Below, one piece after another: positions 11,046-21,963 of a DNA stretch of 64,000 nt. The position numbers and the translations under genes are program-made. Under the pieces are notes generated by a model. That model was not told the origin of the DNA, searched no databases, and saw only the letters and a list, made by a program, of their open reading frames with translations. The stretch's first letter is position 1, and every line of letters starts with the position of its first letter. The stretch is from Phytophthora hibernalis (Eukaryota; Oomycota; Peronosporomycetes; Peronosporales; Peronosporaceae): the NCBI GenBank assembly GCA_012656075.1, contig JAAKBF010000007.1, forward strand, positions 1,798,001 through 1,862,000, written 5' to 3'.

Positions 11046-11239
11046 AAAACACAGGTGTCCTTGACTACTTCGACGACGGCAAAAAAATGGCCGTTGTGTT
11101 TGGTTATGCTAATGATTTATTTACACTCGTTGATCCACAGCTGAAGACCAAATACACCACCATATCCGCCGTGTTGCAGGCTTCTGGCTTCGGATGGGAC
11201 GTCAACAGCTTTGACTTGATCGATCAACGCGTCGATTAG
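11036..11239 (+). pseudogene. small fragment resembling the end of a Myb/SANT-like transposon domain
   Basis: An ATG frame of 67 codons ends LQASGFGWDVNSFDLIDQ. The 'L...SGFGWD' pattern resembles the end of Myb/SANT-like domains found in transposon-derived proteins. It overlaps the presumed start of the Harbinger transposase on the other strand, so it may be chance coding. Low certainty. Confidence 0.3.
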
Positions 11240-11781
11240 AACGCGTCCATACGCGTGTCCCATGAAGCACGAATTATCGTGCTAGACGTCTGTGGATACA
11301 TTGCTGCTGCCGCAGCAGACATAAGAAAACGCTGGTTAATACTGACAGCACCTTATGGATGACCGCCATACCGCTCCAATCAGCAGAGGCTCGTGCTTGA
11401 AGGGTACAGGAAGCTGCTGGAGGTTGCTGTTGGTCAGATCGGTGGTCTGCAGTCGGTATTAGCAGTCGTACCGGGCCATCAAGTCCTCTGGCTCAGAGGT
11501 TTCCTTTACTTTCGAGCAATGAGATAAAACAATTCTGGTCAGAGTTGAATATTTTGGAACGCAATTTCAGTTAAATATTGCAATTATTTTCGGGGTGTAC
11601 GATATTGTCGTAAGATTGTGATCTCCAACTACAACATTCAAACTTGCGATTGATAGGTGTGTTTGAACCCGCAAATATAGGCTGGATTCATTTCTGTCAA
11701 AATTACAATCCAACGCCGATTATTGCAATAATTTGGTGGAACCGAAGTATTTTGTAAGTTTTATTTTTTTGTCAGCAAAGG
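11240..11781. other. intergenic, no feature recognised
   Basis: A 540 bp stretch with no credible open frame. It becomes AT-rich towards 11780 (TTTTATTTTTTTG near 11760), which is consistent with a 3' flank of the minus-strand gene that ends at 11782. Confidence 0.5.
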
Positions 11782-12501
11782 TTATTTTGTAAACATGAAA
11801 ATATATATTTCCAAAAGAACATTTTGAGATTTCGGGGTTTTCTTACCAACTTTCATCGACACGCGAGTTGCTCGAGTCCAATCGCCGTCTTTTTCGACCT
11901 CCTTTCTGTAGAAAAGCAGTGTCTGAATCGCGTCTCGCCCTCGAACGTCTGCTGGTAACGCAGGTCGTACCCCGTTCCCACCTCCATTCTGTCCACTTTG
12001 AGCCGATTCGTGGGGTTTCAATTTCGAGCGAGACGAAATGGTGCCTTTGGCGAGTCGATCTAGTAACCCACTCGCTTCAGACGGTACCACATACACAGGA
12101 GCTGGAGGTTGGTACGATCGACATAGAAGTTGGTGTCGAAGTGACTTGGTTGGGGGTGGAGGCAGTTGAGTCGATGCGTTCCAACCTTGTAAAGTGGTGG
12201 AACTCTTTTCCTCTCGAACGAACTTGTGCTGACTATTGGTAGCTGAAGTCGAAGTCGACTGAGAAAGTCGACGGCTCCCAGCAGAGACCGACTTGGCTGT
12301 CTTCAAAGTCGCTGTTTGGAGACTTCCACTGCTCAATCGCTTTGAAAAAGCTGATTGGGATGACTGTGGTCTGCTCTGAGTGGTAGCGCGTGGCGCTGCC
12401 TTTTGATCATTTTGACGACTCACTCTCTCTTTCCTCCGCGGACTCGAAAACTTCAGTAGTTGTGATAAGTCTGGTGGTGCTGGAAACTCGCGCGACGACA
12501 T
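11782..12501 (-). CDS. hypothetical basic serine-rich protein
   Basis: I do not recognise this gene. The first ATG is at 12501 (the frame opens slightly earlier at a TTG). The 239-residue product is rich in Ser, Lys, Arg and Gln (for example RRKERVSRQNDQKAAPR), with few hydrophobic residues and no signal peptide or membrane segment, so it looks largely disordered. A slightly more ordered stretch, PPAPVYVVPSEASGLLDRL, lies near the middle and VRGRDAIQTLLFYRKEVEKDGDW near the end. The last residues LEIYIFMFTK run into AT-rich sequence and may be read-through of an intron, so the true 3' end may differ. It is divergent from the armadillo gene, about 230 bp away, so they may share a promoter. Confidence 0.5.
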   Translation of the reverse strand: MSSREFPAPPDLSQLLKFSSPRRKERVSRQNDQKAAPRATTQSRPQSSQSAFSKRLSSGSLQTATLKTAKSVSAGSRRLSQSTSTSATNSQHKFVREEKSSTTLQGWNASTQLPPPPTKSLRHQLLCRSYQPPAPVYVVPSEASGLLDRLAKGTISSRSKLKPHESAQSGQNGGGNGVRPALPADVRGRDAIQTLLFYRKEVEKDGDWTRATRVSMKVGKKTPKSQNVLLEIYIFMFTK

Positions 12502-12727
12502 CGCACCCAAGAGCTGGCGCTTTTTTCACTGTGTCATGACCTCCTCGTTCATATTCATGGATCGACCGAAATAATCTATCCAGTAACTGATGAATTGCCT
12601 GTGACTGCAAGAATAGTTTGCATCTCCAACGACATCATCGCTAATTTTTGTCTGTTGCAACGCAGATGTGGTGAGGATAAGTCTCCCAGTTGATGATCTG
12701 ACCGAGCGAGTGACTTCAGATCAAACG

Positions 12728-15700
12728 ATGACAACGATTGCTGCTGCAGATTTACTATCCGAAGAACAAAGTGTCGCCTCGGAGACTGCAACAGGAAGTG
12801 ATGATCGAGTTGAAGCGGACCGCGTCGTGTTCGCGCGATCAGCTTCAATTCGTAAGCTTTCATCCGCTACGACACGAAAAGATTCGTTCCGAAGATCATC
12901 ATTACTCTTTGGGGCCGCATCGACACCGCAGCTTCCTGATTCGTCGCCACTTCGACGCCCAACAACTGCAGCTGCCACAACTCACAGTCGCGTCCACCAG
13001 GCATTACGTGAAAATGACAACAGCTTTGAGTATTCCAGCAAGGGGCTACACTGGATGGCCTTTGCTATTCGTCTCGATTCCCCATCAAAGAAATCACCTC
13101 CAAGGGTGCCATTCACAGTCGTGCATCTTCGTTGACGTTGCTTCGCAATGACAAAACTGCGACCACTGAAAATCCCCAAGCACAGACAAGCACCGACAAT
13201 CAAAACCTATTAGCTCCTGAAAACGGCGAGATGGGCATTCAAGCTCGGAAAAGGGAAATGCGACGACAACTTTTAGCGCAGCGTGCTCGGTCCGCATCGC
13301 CTTCCTTGATGGGCTCTAGCAGTGATTCATCAATCAAAGCCACAGCTCCAATTGTCGATGAAGCTGCGTTCACTCTTCGAAAACGACGCTGTGCCAAAAC
13401 GTTTGAAAATATGATCGCTGTGCGGTTGAGACCGCAAGATGGCACAGGGATTCAAAAATCAATGTTAAAAGTAGTGGGAATCTTGAACACGGGTGACAGG
13501 TACGCAGTCACCGCGAGCCGAAAATGGAGTCACCAAACTACTCGAACACGGAATCATCCAGTCGGTTTTGTCGTTGAGCACCAGTTCGGATACAGCTACA
13601 CAAGCCCATTGTTGCCGTGCTCTGTACTTTTTGTCGCAAGCTCCGCTGCTCGAAAAGCCATGATCACGCATGGCGTCGTGGGGAGTTTGAAGCAGCTAGC
13701 GCGAATAATACCTCCGATTTCACGACAGGACATGGCTGCAACACTTTGCAATCTTTCCGAAGAAGAAAATGTTGTCGAGGCTCTGTTTTTCGAGGGTATT
13801 GATCGCTGTCTCTTGCGGCTAATCACGTCGCCAAGTTGGGAAACCAAGCGCATCTGTGCACTCGCTGTGTTTAATCTGTCGGCAGATGCACAGCATATAA
13901 AGCATTTTCGTGAAGTCTTTTCTCAACTGCTGATTGCCGCGACAAAAGCGAACGGTGGAATTGGCGGCAGTAGTCTTTTTAACCTCACTGCTTCTTTGGA
14001 GCTCACGTCGTCCTCGGCTTATTTGATTAAAGCGACGTACAACGCGTCCTTGGTGCCGATATTCCACAGTGCACTGCTTGGTGAGAATATATCTCGCTTC
14101 CTGGCTACGCATCTACCGATAGTACCTCCCGCAATTCAAGCTTGGGCTCTTCGAGCCTTTGTTTCACTTTGCGAAGTACGCGCCAACCGCCAGCTCTTAC
14201 TTTCATCGCCATTCTGTCAGATTCTTGAGACGATGCTACTCTCTCCAAATGAAGACATCCAAGAAATCACGCTGTTAATAATTCTGCAGTTGTCCATAGA
14301 CGAAGGAAGTCGGATAAAAATCTGCAACTGGCTGCCTATTAGCTCATTGATCCACACAACGAGCCAACATATTGCAAACACAGTCACGGCGGAGCAATTA
14401 CAGCCTAACTCTGAACAACCACAAAATGAAAACCAAGGAAACAGCCTCATTTATCTGCATTCATGCATCCTGCGAAATCTGTGCGACAGCGTATTGACGC
14501 ACCACGAGCTCATTCAAGAAGGTACTGTGCTTGTTTTGCTGGAAATGAGCAGAATGTCCGAGTCAACCGTCAAAGTCAATGCTATCTGCTCCCTTTGCTA
14601 CCTCATCACAAGTTCCACGGAAGAGGTAGCAGTTCATATTCCGGAGCTTACGGAATTGTTACTGACACTCACAGAGTCGTCGAACACACAAGACTGCATC
14701 TTCGCCGTAGAAGCGCTCTACAATATTTCGTGCTGCGATGAGTGCGTTCCTCTTCTTTGCGAGTCGGGGGCGTTGCAGGATCGACTGCTACAACTTGCCA
14801 CTGATCCTATACACAAAAAGGTGGCTGAGTTGGTTGCCGCAATTCTCTACAGGTTAGCAGACACGGCTAGTTGTGCACCTCAATTGCTAAGGCGAGGTTT
14901 TCTCTTGCAGTTGGTTCATCTCATTCGGCAGTACCCGACTTGTCGAGCCTACGCTCTTAATGCGCTTTTCTTGCTAGCGAGAAATGGTGGAGAAGACTTT
15001 CCACACGGTGGTGATGAAATGACCCAGCTCGTGCTGGCTTTGCTGAGTAATGGTAACGAACTTGAGATGGTGGCCAAAATGTGGATCAAACCAACCGCAC
15101 GGCTTGTCAAGCGCAAAACAAATCTTGACATTTCCCAGGGAGATCCAGCTACAATACGGAGCGGCGTTACCTTACTTGCACATCTTGCCCACCACCCGAA
15201 GAATCGTGGAGCGCTTGTTCGCAATGGTGCCGTATTTCGATTTCTGAAAAGCTGATTCGCTTGCAGTCGAAACCCAAACCAAAAGAACATGCCGGTGAAG
15301 GTGGCGCGAGTGGTGGGGAAAAGGAGGAAGAAGATGTGGAGCAAAATAGCGAAGATGACACGATTCTGACCAACTGTGCATTCGTGTATTATTGCCTTAC
15401 GTCTACGCAGGAGGGGTGTGAATTTCTTGTAAAGGAGCGTGGGGTGGAAGACCTCATTAACCTATCGCGTATTCGAACAAAGCACACAGGAACTAAAGTC
15501 GAGACTGGCGATGGTGGCGTTGCATATACGATGAAAGAGTTGTGCACTCTCGCTTTGTGTCGATTATCTTCATTTGCTGGACTTGAATCACGACTAATTG
15601 AACAAGGCGCCGTTCAAGCTGTGATGGTATTGGCACTTGTGGCAACTGACAGCATCACGATCAAGGCGTTGTGCATCATGACCCTAGCAAATTGTCTCGT

Positions 15701-17627
15701 GGACGTCACGCCACATTGCTTGCAGTCGCTCGTAGGCCATGGTATCATTTGGGCACTATCATCGTTGTGTGCAGTCGAGTACCCGGAAGTCAGCTACGTA
15801 TGTGCGGTGTCTCTGTGCAATTTGTCAGCTTATCCCAACAAGGTACCAAAATTTCTGGATGCCGGCGCGCCTCGTGCACTTATTCACCTGCTTTCTCACA
15901 GTGGTGGATCTGATGCCACCGAAGATGCTGCAATTGTACTCGTGACAATCAAGACAATAGCAAATCTTGTAGCGAACGAAAAACTCTGCCAGGCATTTCT
16001 TCATGAAGGTCTCGAGAAGAATTTAAGTGTGCATTTTTCGTCTCCGGACAGTAGCGAGGAACTTCGACAGCTAGCTGCCATGGTTCTCCTGCGAGTCACC
16101 AGCGCTAATGATGCTTTGATTTCGCCTGAGAGAACGAAACTTACGATGCTTCTCTGGATGGAGCAGATCATCGACATGAAGGATGAAGATCTTGTACGGA
16201 ACTGTATGCTCACAGTGCACGACTTGACAAGTAACTCATCGATGGATGTGGCAGAGCTGAATGTCCCTCACGTTTTACGAATACTGGTCCAGGTGTTCCA
16301 GCGCCACCACACACGCAATACGCAGATCGTGACACTATGTCTGTCGGTATTGTACAATTTATCATGCCAATTTCTCGCCTTGCCAATGATTGTCCAGTCC
16401 GAAATCATGCCTTTCTTACGGCAGCAGGTGCCTTTGTCGGCGACAACATTAGCAGCACAGAGACGCAAAGGTGCTGCAAATTCTACAGCTTCGATGCGCC
16501 CGCCTCCACCGTCATCTACCACCAATATTTCAGTTAACGTCCAGCTTTGCTGTCTTGTACTGCACAACTTGAGCTGTTGCCGCGCTGCTGACGACGATAA
16601 TGTTCTTGCCGCTCTCGTTTCCTGTCACGCTGTCGCCACACTACATGATATCTACTTTGGCCATTTTCGTGGTCTTCAGGAAACTGCTACAGTAGCGATC
16701 TGCAACATCACTGTCGGCAAAGTGAATTCCGCGCGCGTACTGGAAGACCACGCTGAGCGTGTATTGCTACATTTCATCCGAAGTGAAGCTTTTGCACCAA
16801 AACACTACTGCTTGATTGCGGCAACTTTGCGAAAGCTGAGTAATGCTCCTGGCAACCAGGCACGCTTGCTCAATGCTCAAATTGCAAGCGCGATGATTTT
16901 TATATTAACGCTACCCAACATGGATAGCAAGGCCAGCGCCAATATCCTGGCTGCGTTGCGTCATTTTTCATGTTGCAAAGCACACCTTCCACGACTTCTG
17001 AATGATGGTGTTCTGCCATGCGTAGTGAAGCTCGCTGATGAACCCACCGCAACGTCTGAAATAGTGAACTACTGTTTTGAGCTTATCTCGAACCTGTGCA
17101 GCATCGATTTTCAGGAATACGTGAAAGATTGTCCCGAGATCAATGTCATCGGTACATTGGCAAAGCTTGCAGATCATCATAAACAAAGCCACCATCATCA
17201 CCATCTAGTGCAGCAAGCACATCAAGAAGCACCTTCCCTCGCTTCATACTGTTCGCGTGGAGAAGGCTGCACGCTACCTTTTTCAGAACTGATCACGAAT
17301 TTGATGAAAAATGCGACCTTCACGACTGGTGCGGCCAAGAAAACATTGCAAATCAAGGCCAGCTACACTGTGCCCGCCCGTAAATGGAGCCCCCAGGCCC
17401 AACCAAAACCAAAGGACCCACCACCGTTAGTGTGTAACGAGATCCCTCCTACGGACAACGGACAAATTGTTCCTCCAGCAGTAAAACAGCGAATCGGATG
17501 CTTCTCACCACTACCAAAGGAATCACTTGTGCGCGACGAGAGGAATGACGCAATGGCCTCACCCCCGTCAGTACGCCGAATCAGTCTATACTGGCCCGAC
17601 GTAGCAGTGAACGAAGTTTTGGTGTAG
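12728..17627 (+). CDS. large armadillo-repeat protein (~1,633 aa; two homopolymer frameshifts)
   Basis: Three frames (to 13135, 13030-15255, about 15240-17627) join into one protein. The total length becomes an exact multiple of three if one base is missing at CCCC 13080-13083 and one at AAAA 15247-15250, without any intron. The N-terminal ~260 residues are Ser/Thr/Arg-rich and look disordered. From about 13600 onwards there are repeated helical armadillo-type units with the hallmark 'LxNLS' core: AATLCNLSEEENVVEALF, CALAVFNLSADAQHI, SLCNLSAYPNKVP, VLYNLSCQF, VLHNLSCC. The tail has a His run near 17190 and a proline-rich end. Armadillo proteins are protein-protein scaffolds; the partner is unknown. 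No membrane segment or catalytic domain is visible. The start ATG at 12728 is the first in frame. Confidence 0.82.
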
Positions 17628-18070
17628 GGGACTGCGTTCCCAGTCCCGGAAAACTTCTGCTGTTGGGGTGGGAAAAGTTCTGCAACGTGGACAGGAGTCG
17701 CGACATCTTTCTGGGTGAATTCATCGAGGAAGTGAAGTTTAGTACCAATATCAATAGTCTAGGGACACATTGCTGAACGATCCATTGCTACGATTTCATT
17801 GTTGGCTGGTAATGTAGCCAACATTCCGTAGAAAGGGTTACTTCAAAGTTTTAGTTATTTTTCCGAATAGATTTAGCCAAGTCCTGTTTAGCACTACCAG
17901 ACCACTACCACTTCGGCTTTCCATGAATGAATGATAGCGTGCTGTGTCAAAATAAATTCGCATTCCTGTGTATTGATTGATTATGAGGATCTCTATCTAG
18001 GGAAACAATTTGGCGGGGCGAACGTAAGCATACAAGGGGAAGCTCTCATGAACTGAGATTCATCTCGTGC
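17628..18070. other. intergenic between two convergent genes
   Basis: About 440 bp with no open frame of note. The last ~60 bases before 18071 resemble the flank just below the paralogue at 20055 (shared GGCGAACGT.AG.ATA and TCTCATG), marking the left edge of a segmental duplication. Confidence 0.6.
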
Positions 18071-19402
18071 CTAGCTCAATAAGAATGAGAGGCCGAACGA
18101 AACAGCCAATGCGCCGACCGTCGTCGCAAGGTTAGCAACCCCCGAGGCTGTCGTAATAGTTGTGTTATCATCATCCGATCCACTGCTTTCGGCCACGACG
18201 CTTTTGGACAAAGTTGGGAACGAGAACCCAGTAGGGGCCTTGACGCACTCTGCGCTATCAGCAGTGCACACAGTGCAAATCTGGCTGTAGAGACTACGTT
18301 TGCAGCCATGTGCTGCGGAAGCACACGCCTTGACATTGTTGTAGCATGCTGGGTTTGCTTTGACAAGAGATGCCACATCAGGCAGGGTTTGCATGTGCCC
18401 GAACACATCAGAGCTGATCTGGGTCGACTTTTTCGAAACCAGCAGAGCAGCGTACGCGTCGGTCAAAGCTTTAGCACGTGCGGAATTGGCAGGTTTGGAA
18501 AGCGGTGTTTCCCAGAATTTGATACTTGTTACACCAGTTGTAGTGGTGTTGAACTCGACGCCGCCGTCTTTGCAGAACTCGTTAAAGTTGGGGTACTTGG
18601 TGACGGAGTCGTTCTTGTAAGTCATGGAGGTGATACCCACAACGTCGTCAATTGGAACATACCCGAGAATACGGTAGTTGTACGTGCACGTGATGCCATC
18701 AGGAAGGACGCCAAAGTCGCACAGGCCCTGACGCGTTTTGGCACGGCACTCCTCAGTTTTAGTCTTCCAAGTTGAAAGAGGACAGGTGTTGGGGAACGAG
18801 TACCACCAACAGTCTGGGTATAGTGCTCGTGTATCCGAGTTCTTCAGCCCTGCACCAACAAACGGACCTATGTTTGGTACGCTGGAGTTGCCGTTCAGCG
18901 AGACACACTCCTTGGAGAATACATCCGTTCCAGAAGTTGGCGTGCACTGGCCGCCGTCCATAGGAAGCATGGGTCCATATTCTGAATCGTACTCGGCAAC
19001 GGTCTCGTTAGTTTGCACGAAAACGATGTCGTAGAAGACGATGTACTGCATCCAATTCTTGCGTGCGCATCTGACGTCGAGGGTGTCAGCTCGCTGGGAG
19101 TAGTCAATGCCTTCGGCTTGTACATACATGAGAGCACCTTCAACAGAAGCCGTGTTAACAGTGTCGAGAGCACCACGGAATTTGAGAGCGTCTGTAGCAC
19201 CACCATACTTGGAGCCGAATGCATTGAGTGAAGAGATCCACACGGGAGCGTCACTTTGAGCGCGTGCGTGTACAACGTGAACGGGCTTCATGTGGTACGA
19301 GTCGGTGTTTTTGATGGGAGTTAGACCATCGATCCAGGAGGTAGTGCCGGAGGCGACGGAAATACTGGCCGCGGCGACGGCGATGGTAACGAAGATCTTC
19401 AT
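18071..19402 (-). CDS. secreted cysteine-rich glycoprotein A, putative GPI anchor
   Basis: An intact 443-residue protein. A clear signal peptide (MKIFVTIAVAAASISVASG) starts it. The C-terminus is a Ser/Asp/Thr-rich linker followed by a hydrophobic tail ending in FLLS with no charged residues after it, the usual GPI-anchor signal layout. In between lie about 18 cysteines and several N-glycosylation sequons (NETV, NSSVP, NDSV, NTTT). Conserved blocks shared with paralogues B and C are YVQAEGI, QYIVFYDIVF.QTNETVA, YGPMLPMDGGQCTP, a CWWYSFPN box, TCTYNYRILGYVPIDDVVGI and CKR...Q.CT.C. I do not recognise the family; it lacks RxLR and NLP motifs. It probably acts at the cell surface or in the wall. 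Confidence 0.8.
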   Translation of the reverse strand: MKIFVTIAVAAASISVASGTTSWIDGLTPIKNTDSYHMKPVHVVHARAQSDAPVWISSLNAFGSKYGGATDALKFRGALDTVNTASVEGALMYVQAEGIDYSQRADTLDVRCARKNWMQYIVFYDIVFVQTNETVAEYDSEYGPMLPMDGGQCTPTSGTDVFSKECVSLNGNSSVPNIGPFVGAGLKNSDTRALYPDCWWYSFPNTCPLSTWKTKTEECRAKTRQGLCDFGVLPDGITCTYNYRILGYVPIDDVVGITSMTYKNDSVTKYPNFNEFCKDGGVEFNTTTTGVTSIKFWETPLSKPANSARAKALTDAYAALLVSKKSTQISSDVFGHMQTLPDVASLVKANPACYNNVKACASAAHGCKRSLYSQICTVCTADSAECVKAPTGFSFPTLSKSVVAESSGSDDDNTTITTASGVANLATTVGALAVSFGLSFLLS

Positions 19403-19821
19403 GGTGATAGAGTCAAAGTTTGATGCAGAGAGACCGGAGTGCTGCTTGGGTGGCCTGGTTGCTTGATTGCTTGAACGCTTGTTGGGAAATGATCATTGTT
19501 CTCGACCAAAGACGCTATTTGATTGCAGTTGAGACCATGGACAACCAAAGTAAGCCCTATCTTCACTGGAGTCACTGCTTCCTGTTTAGTTATCTCGGGA
19601 GTTGGAAGACGTAGCGAGATAAGACTAACGGTATCAACATGCTAAATAAAGTGGGCATAAGGGTAGATCTAGTTGAAGTGGTGCTTTCACCTATAATAAT
19701 ATAATACCACATGCTTCTTATCTCGCGCTCACAGCTTCTGCATCTGGTCCACAACGTACTTCGAAGTATACTTTTGTTTGTTGTGATCACTCGCGGATGA
19801 ATACCTGAATGGATTTACAAG
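19403..19821. promoter_or_regulatory. upstream region of glycoprotein A, copy of the bidirectional promoter
   Basis: This stretch aligns with 21455-21925. Conserved islands are GCGAGATAAGACTA at 19614, TATCAACATGCTAAA, TCTAGTTGAAGT, CATGCTTCTTATC and ACAGCTTCTGCATCTG. Conservation between diverged copies suggests regulatory sites, although recent duplication could also explain it. Confidence 0.5.
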
Positions 19822-19925
19822 AAGTCCCCAACAACCACCTTAGCTTGCACTCCAAGCATCATGAAATCTACGTTGGCTCTGTCAGCAGACTGACGAGTTG
19901 GAAGTTTCCTTTTCACGAGCCGATC
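19822..19925 (+). pseudogene. relic of a C-type glycoprotein gene: promoter end, ATG and signal-peptide remnant
   Basis: AAGTCCCCAACAACC and ACTCCAAGCA before the ATG at 19861 match the bases before the start of gene C at 21964. The remnant then shows ATGAA.T.TACG, TTGGCTCTGTCAGCAG and GACGAGTTGGAAGTTTCCTT, all present in gene C in the same order, but with two internal deletions. Nothing of the rest of the gene follows. It is therefore the truncated partner of gene A. Confidence 0.82.
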
Positions 19926-20054
19926 CTGTTAGTTCTATCCATCCTTTTGGCATAATGGAACTTGAATGGCCTGAATCATATACTTGAAGTATTATTGGTT
20001 GAGTATTAGCTTGGAATTCGGCAAGGCGAACGTTAGTATACCAGTAGGAAGTTC

Positions 20055-21454
20055 TCATGGATATCGCGTGAGATTCGCCTCGTGTCTAGCTAAAAAGAAG
20101 GAGAGGACGAACAAAACAGCCAGAGCGCCAGCCGTTACCCCAAGGTTTGCAACACCTGAGGTTGTCGTTGTCTCTCTGGTTGGGGTATCATCTGACCCAC
20201 TGCTTGAATCACTGCTTCCGGTCGAGCCGCTTTCGCTAAGAGTGGTCCCCGAAATTTTGCCCCATGCCAGAGTGGGAAACGAGAAGTTGGTAGGGGCCTT
20301 GACGCACTCTGCACTGTCATCAGTGCACACAGTGCAAATCTGGCTGTAGAGACTACGTTTGCAGCCGTATACTGCGGAAGCGCACTCCTTGACATTATTG
20401 TAGCACGGCGGGTTTGCTTTGACAAGAGATGCCACATCAGGCAGGGCTTGCATGTGCACGAACACATCCGAGCTGATCTGGGTCGATTTTTTCGTAGCCA
20501 GCAACGAAACGTAGGCGTTGATCAACCATTGAGTACGAGCACCATTGGAATATGTGTCAAGCGGGTTTTTCCAGAAATTAATACTTGCTACACCAGTTGC
20601 AGTGGTGTTGAACTCGACGCCGCCGTCTTTGCAGAACTCGTTAAAGTTGGGGTACTTAGTGCCGTTCTTGTAAGTCATGGAGGTGATGCCCACAACGTCG
20701 TCAATTGGAACATACCCGAGAATACGGTAGTTGTACGTGCACGTGATGCCATCAGGAAGGACGCCAAAGTCGCACAGGCCCTTGCGTGTTTCTTCACGGC
20801 ACTCCTCTGTCTTGTTAGCCCATTTCGATAGCGGACAGTCGTTGGGGAACGAGTACCACCAGCAATTCGGGTACGGTGCACGCGCGTCCGTCTCCTTCGA
20901 CTCACCACCGATGAACGGACCGAGGTTCGGCACACTGGAGTTGCCGTTCAGTGCGACACACTCCTTGGAGAACTCATCCGTTCCAGAAGTTGGTGTGCAC
21001 TGGCCGCCGTCCATAGGCAACATGGGTCCATACTCCGACTTGAATTGAGCAACAGTCTCGTTGGTCTGCACGAAAATAATATCGTAGAAGACGATGTACT
21101 GCATCGAATTTTTCTTGTGCATCTGGCATCGAGAGTGTCGGCTCGCTGGGAGTAGTCGATGCCTTCGGCTTGTACATACATGAGCGCGCCTTCAACGGAA
21201 GCCGTGTTGACAGTGTCAAGAGCACCACGGAATTTGAGGTCGTCAGTGTCACCTCCATACTTGGAGCCGAATGCATTGAGTGAAGAGATCCACACGGGAG
21301 CGTCACTTTGAGCGCGTGCATGCACAACGTGAACGGGCTTCATGTGGTACGAGTCGGTGTTTGTGATGGGAGTTAGACCATCGATCCAGGAGCCAGCGCT
21401 GGAGGCGACGGAAATACTGGCAGCGGCAACAGCGATGGTAACGAAGGTTTTCAT
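20055..21454 (-). CDS. secreted cysteine-rich glycoprotein B, putative GPI anchor (one homopolymer frameshift)
   Basis: A close paralogue of A. The signal peptide MKTFVTIAVAAASISVASS opens the frame at 21454, and the frame breaks at a T5 run (21109-21113 on the plus strand) right where A has RKNWMQY. The rest is open from 21122 to 20055. One extra base in the run restores alignment with A, and 1,400 plus 1 is divisible by three (466 residues). The linker before the hydrophobic tail is longer than in A (a Ser/Gly-rich stretch), and about ten residues including charged ones follow the tail, which weakens the GPI call for this copy. Divergent from gene C with 509 bp between them. Confidence 0.78.
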
Positions 21455-21963
21455 GATGGAGTCAAGTCTTTATGCGGAAGTGTTTCGGAGATTTGAGACC
21501 TGAACTGGACACGATGGTTGTTTGAATGCTTGTTCGGAAATTGTCCTAGTTCCCAACGCTTTATCAGACCATGGACGATCGAATGAATTCCTATTTTCAC
21601 CTCGGGGTAAGCCACTAATAATACACTGCGATATATCGGGAGTTGACGTACATGTTGCGAGATAAGACTAGCGATATCAACATGCTAAAAGTTTGGATAA
21701 AGGTGCCTTTATCCAAGATCTACAAATCTAGTTGAAGTGCTTCGCCCAACGGGTTTACCACATGCTTCTTATCACGCACCTCTGGCCTGAGGTGATGACA
21801 GCTTCTGCATCTGAGCCCACAACGTTCTTCGAAATATTAATTTTGTTCAAACTGTGAAACCAAGCATTCTGGGTGGCGACTGCGAAATAATGCATGTAAG
21901 CTGGATTGCTCTCAGTCTACAAAAAGTCCCCAACAACCCACCCCAGTTTGAACTCCAAGCACC
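21455..21963. promoter_or_regulatory. bidirectional promoter region of glycoproteins B and C
   Basis: The two genes start in opposite directions from the ends of this 509 bp interval, so it must hold both promoters. It shares islands with 19403-19860 (see there). It also contains a local palindrome-like GGATAAAGGTGCCTTTATCC at about 21694-21713 that has no counterpart in the other copy. Confidence 0.55.

Larger units (their letters stand above)
18010..19925. repeat. segmental duplication unit 1 (gene A plus relic of a C-type gene)
   Basis: It matches unit 2 (about 20020-22050) in order: 3' flank, minus-strand glycoprotein gene, shared intergenic blocks, start of a plus-strand gene. Conserved non-coding landmarks include GCGAGATAAGACTA followed by TATCAACATGCTAAA at 19614 and 21657, and ACAGCTTCTGCATCTG at about 19730 and 21798. 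Confidence 0.8.

Noticed and set aside
13008..13038. A short intron (GTGAAA...CCAG) joining the first two frames of the armadillo gene
   Set aside because: 31 bp is too short, and a single missing C at 13080 explains the frame change and makes the total length divide by three.
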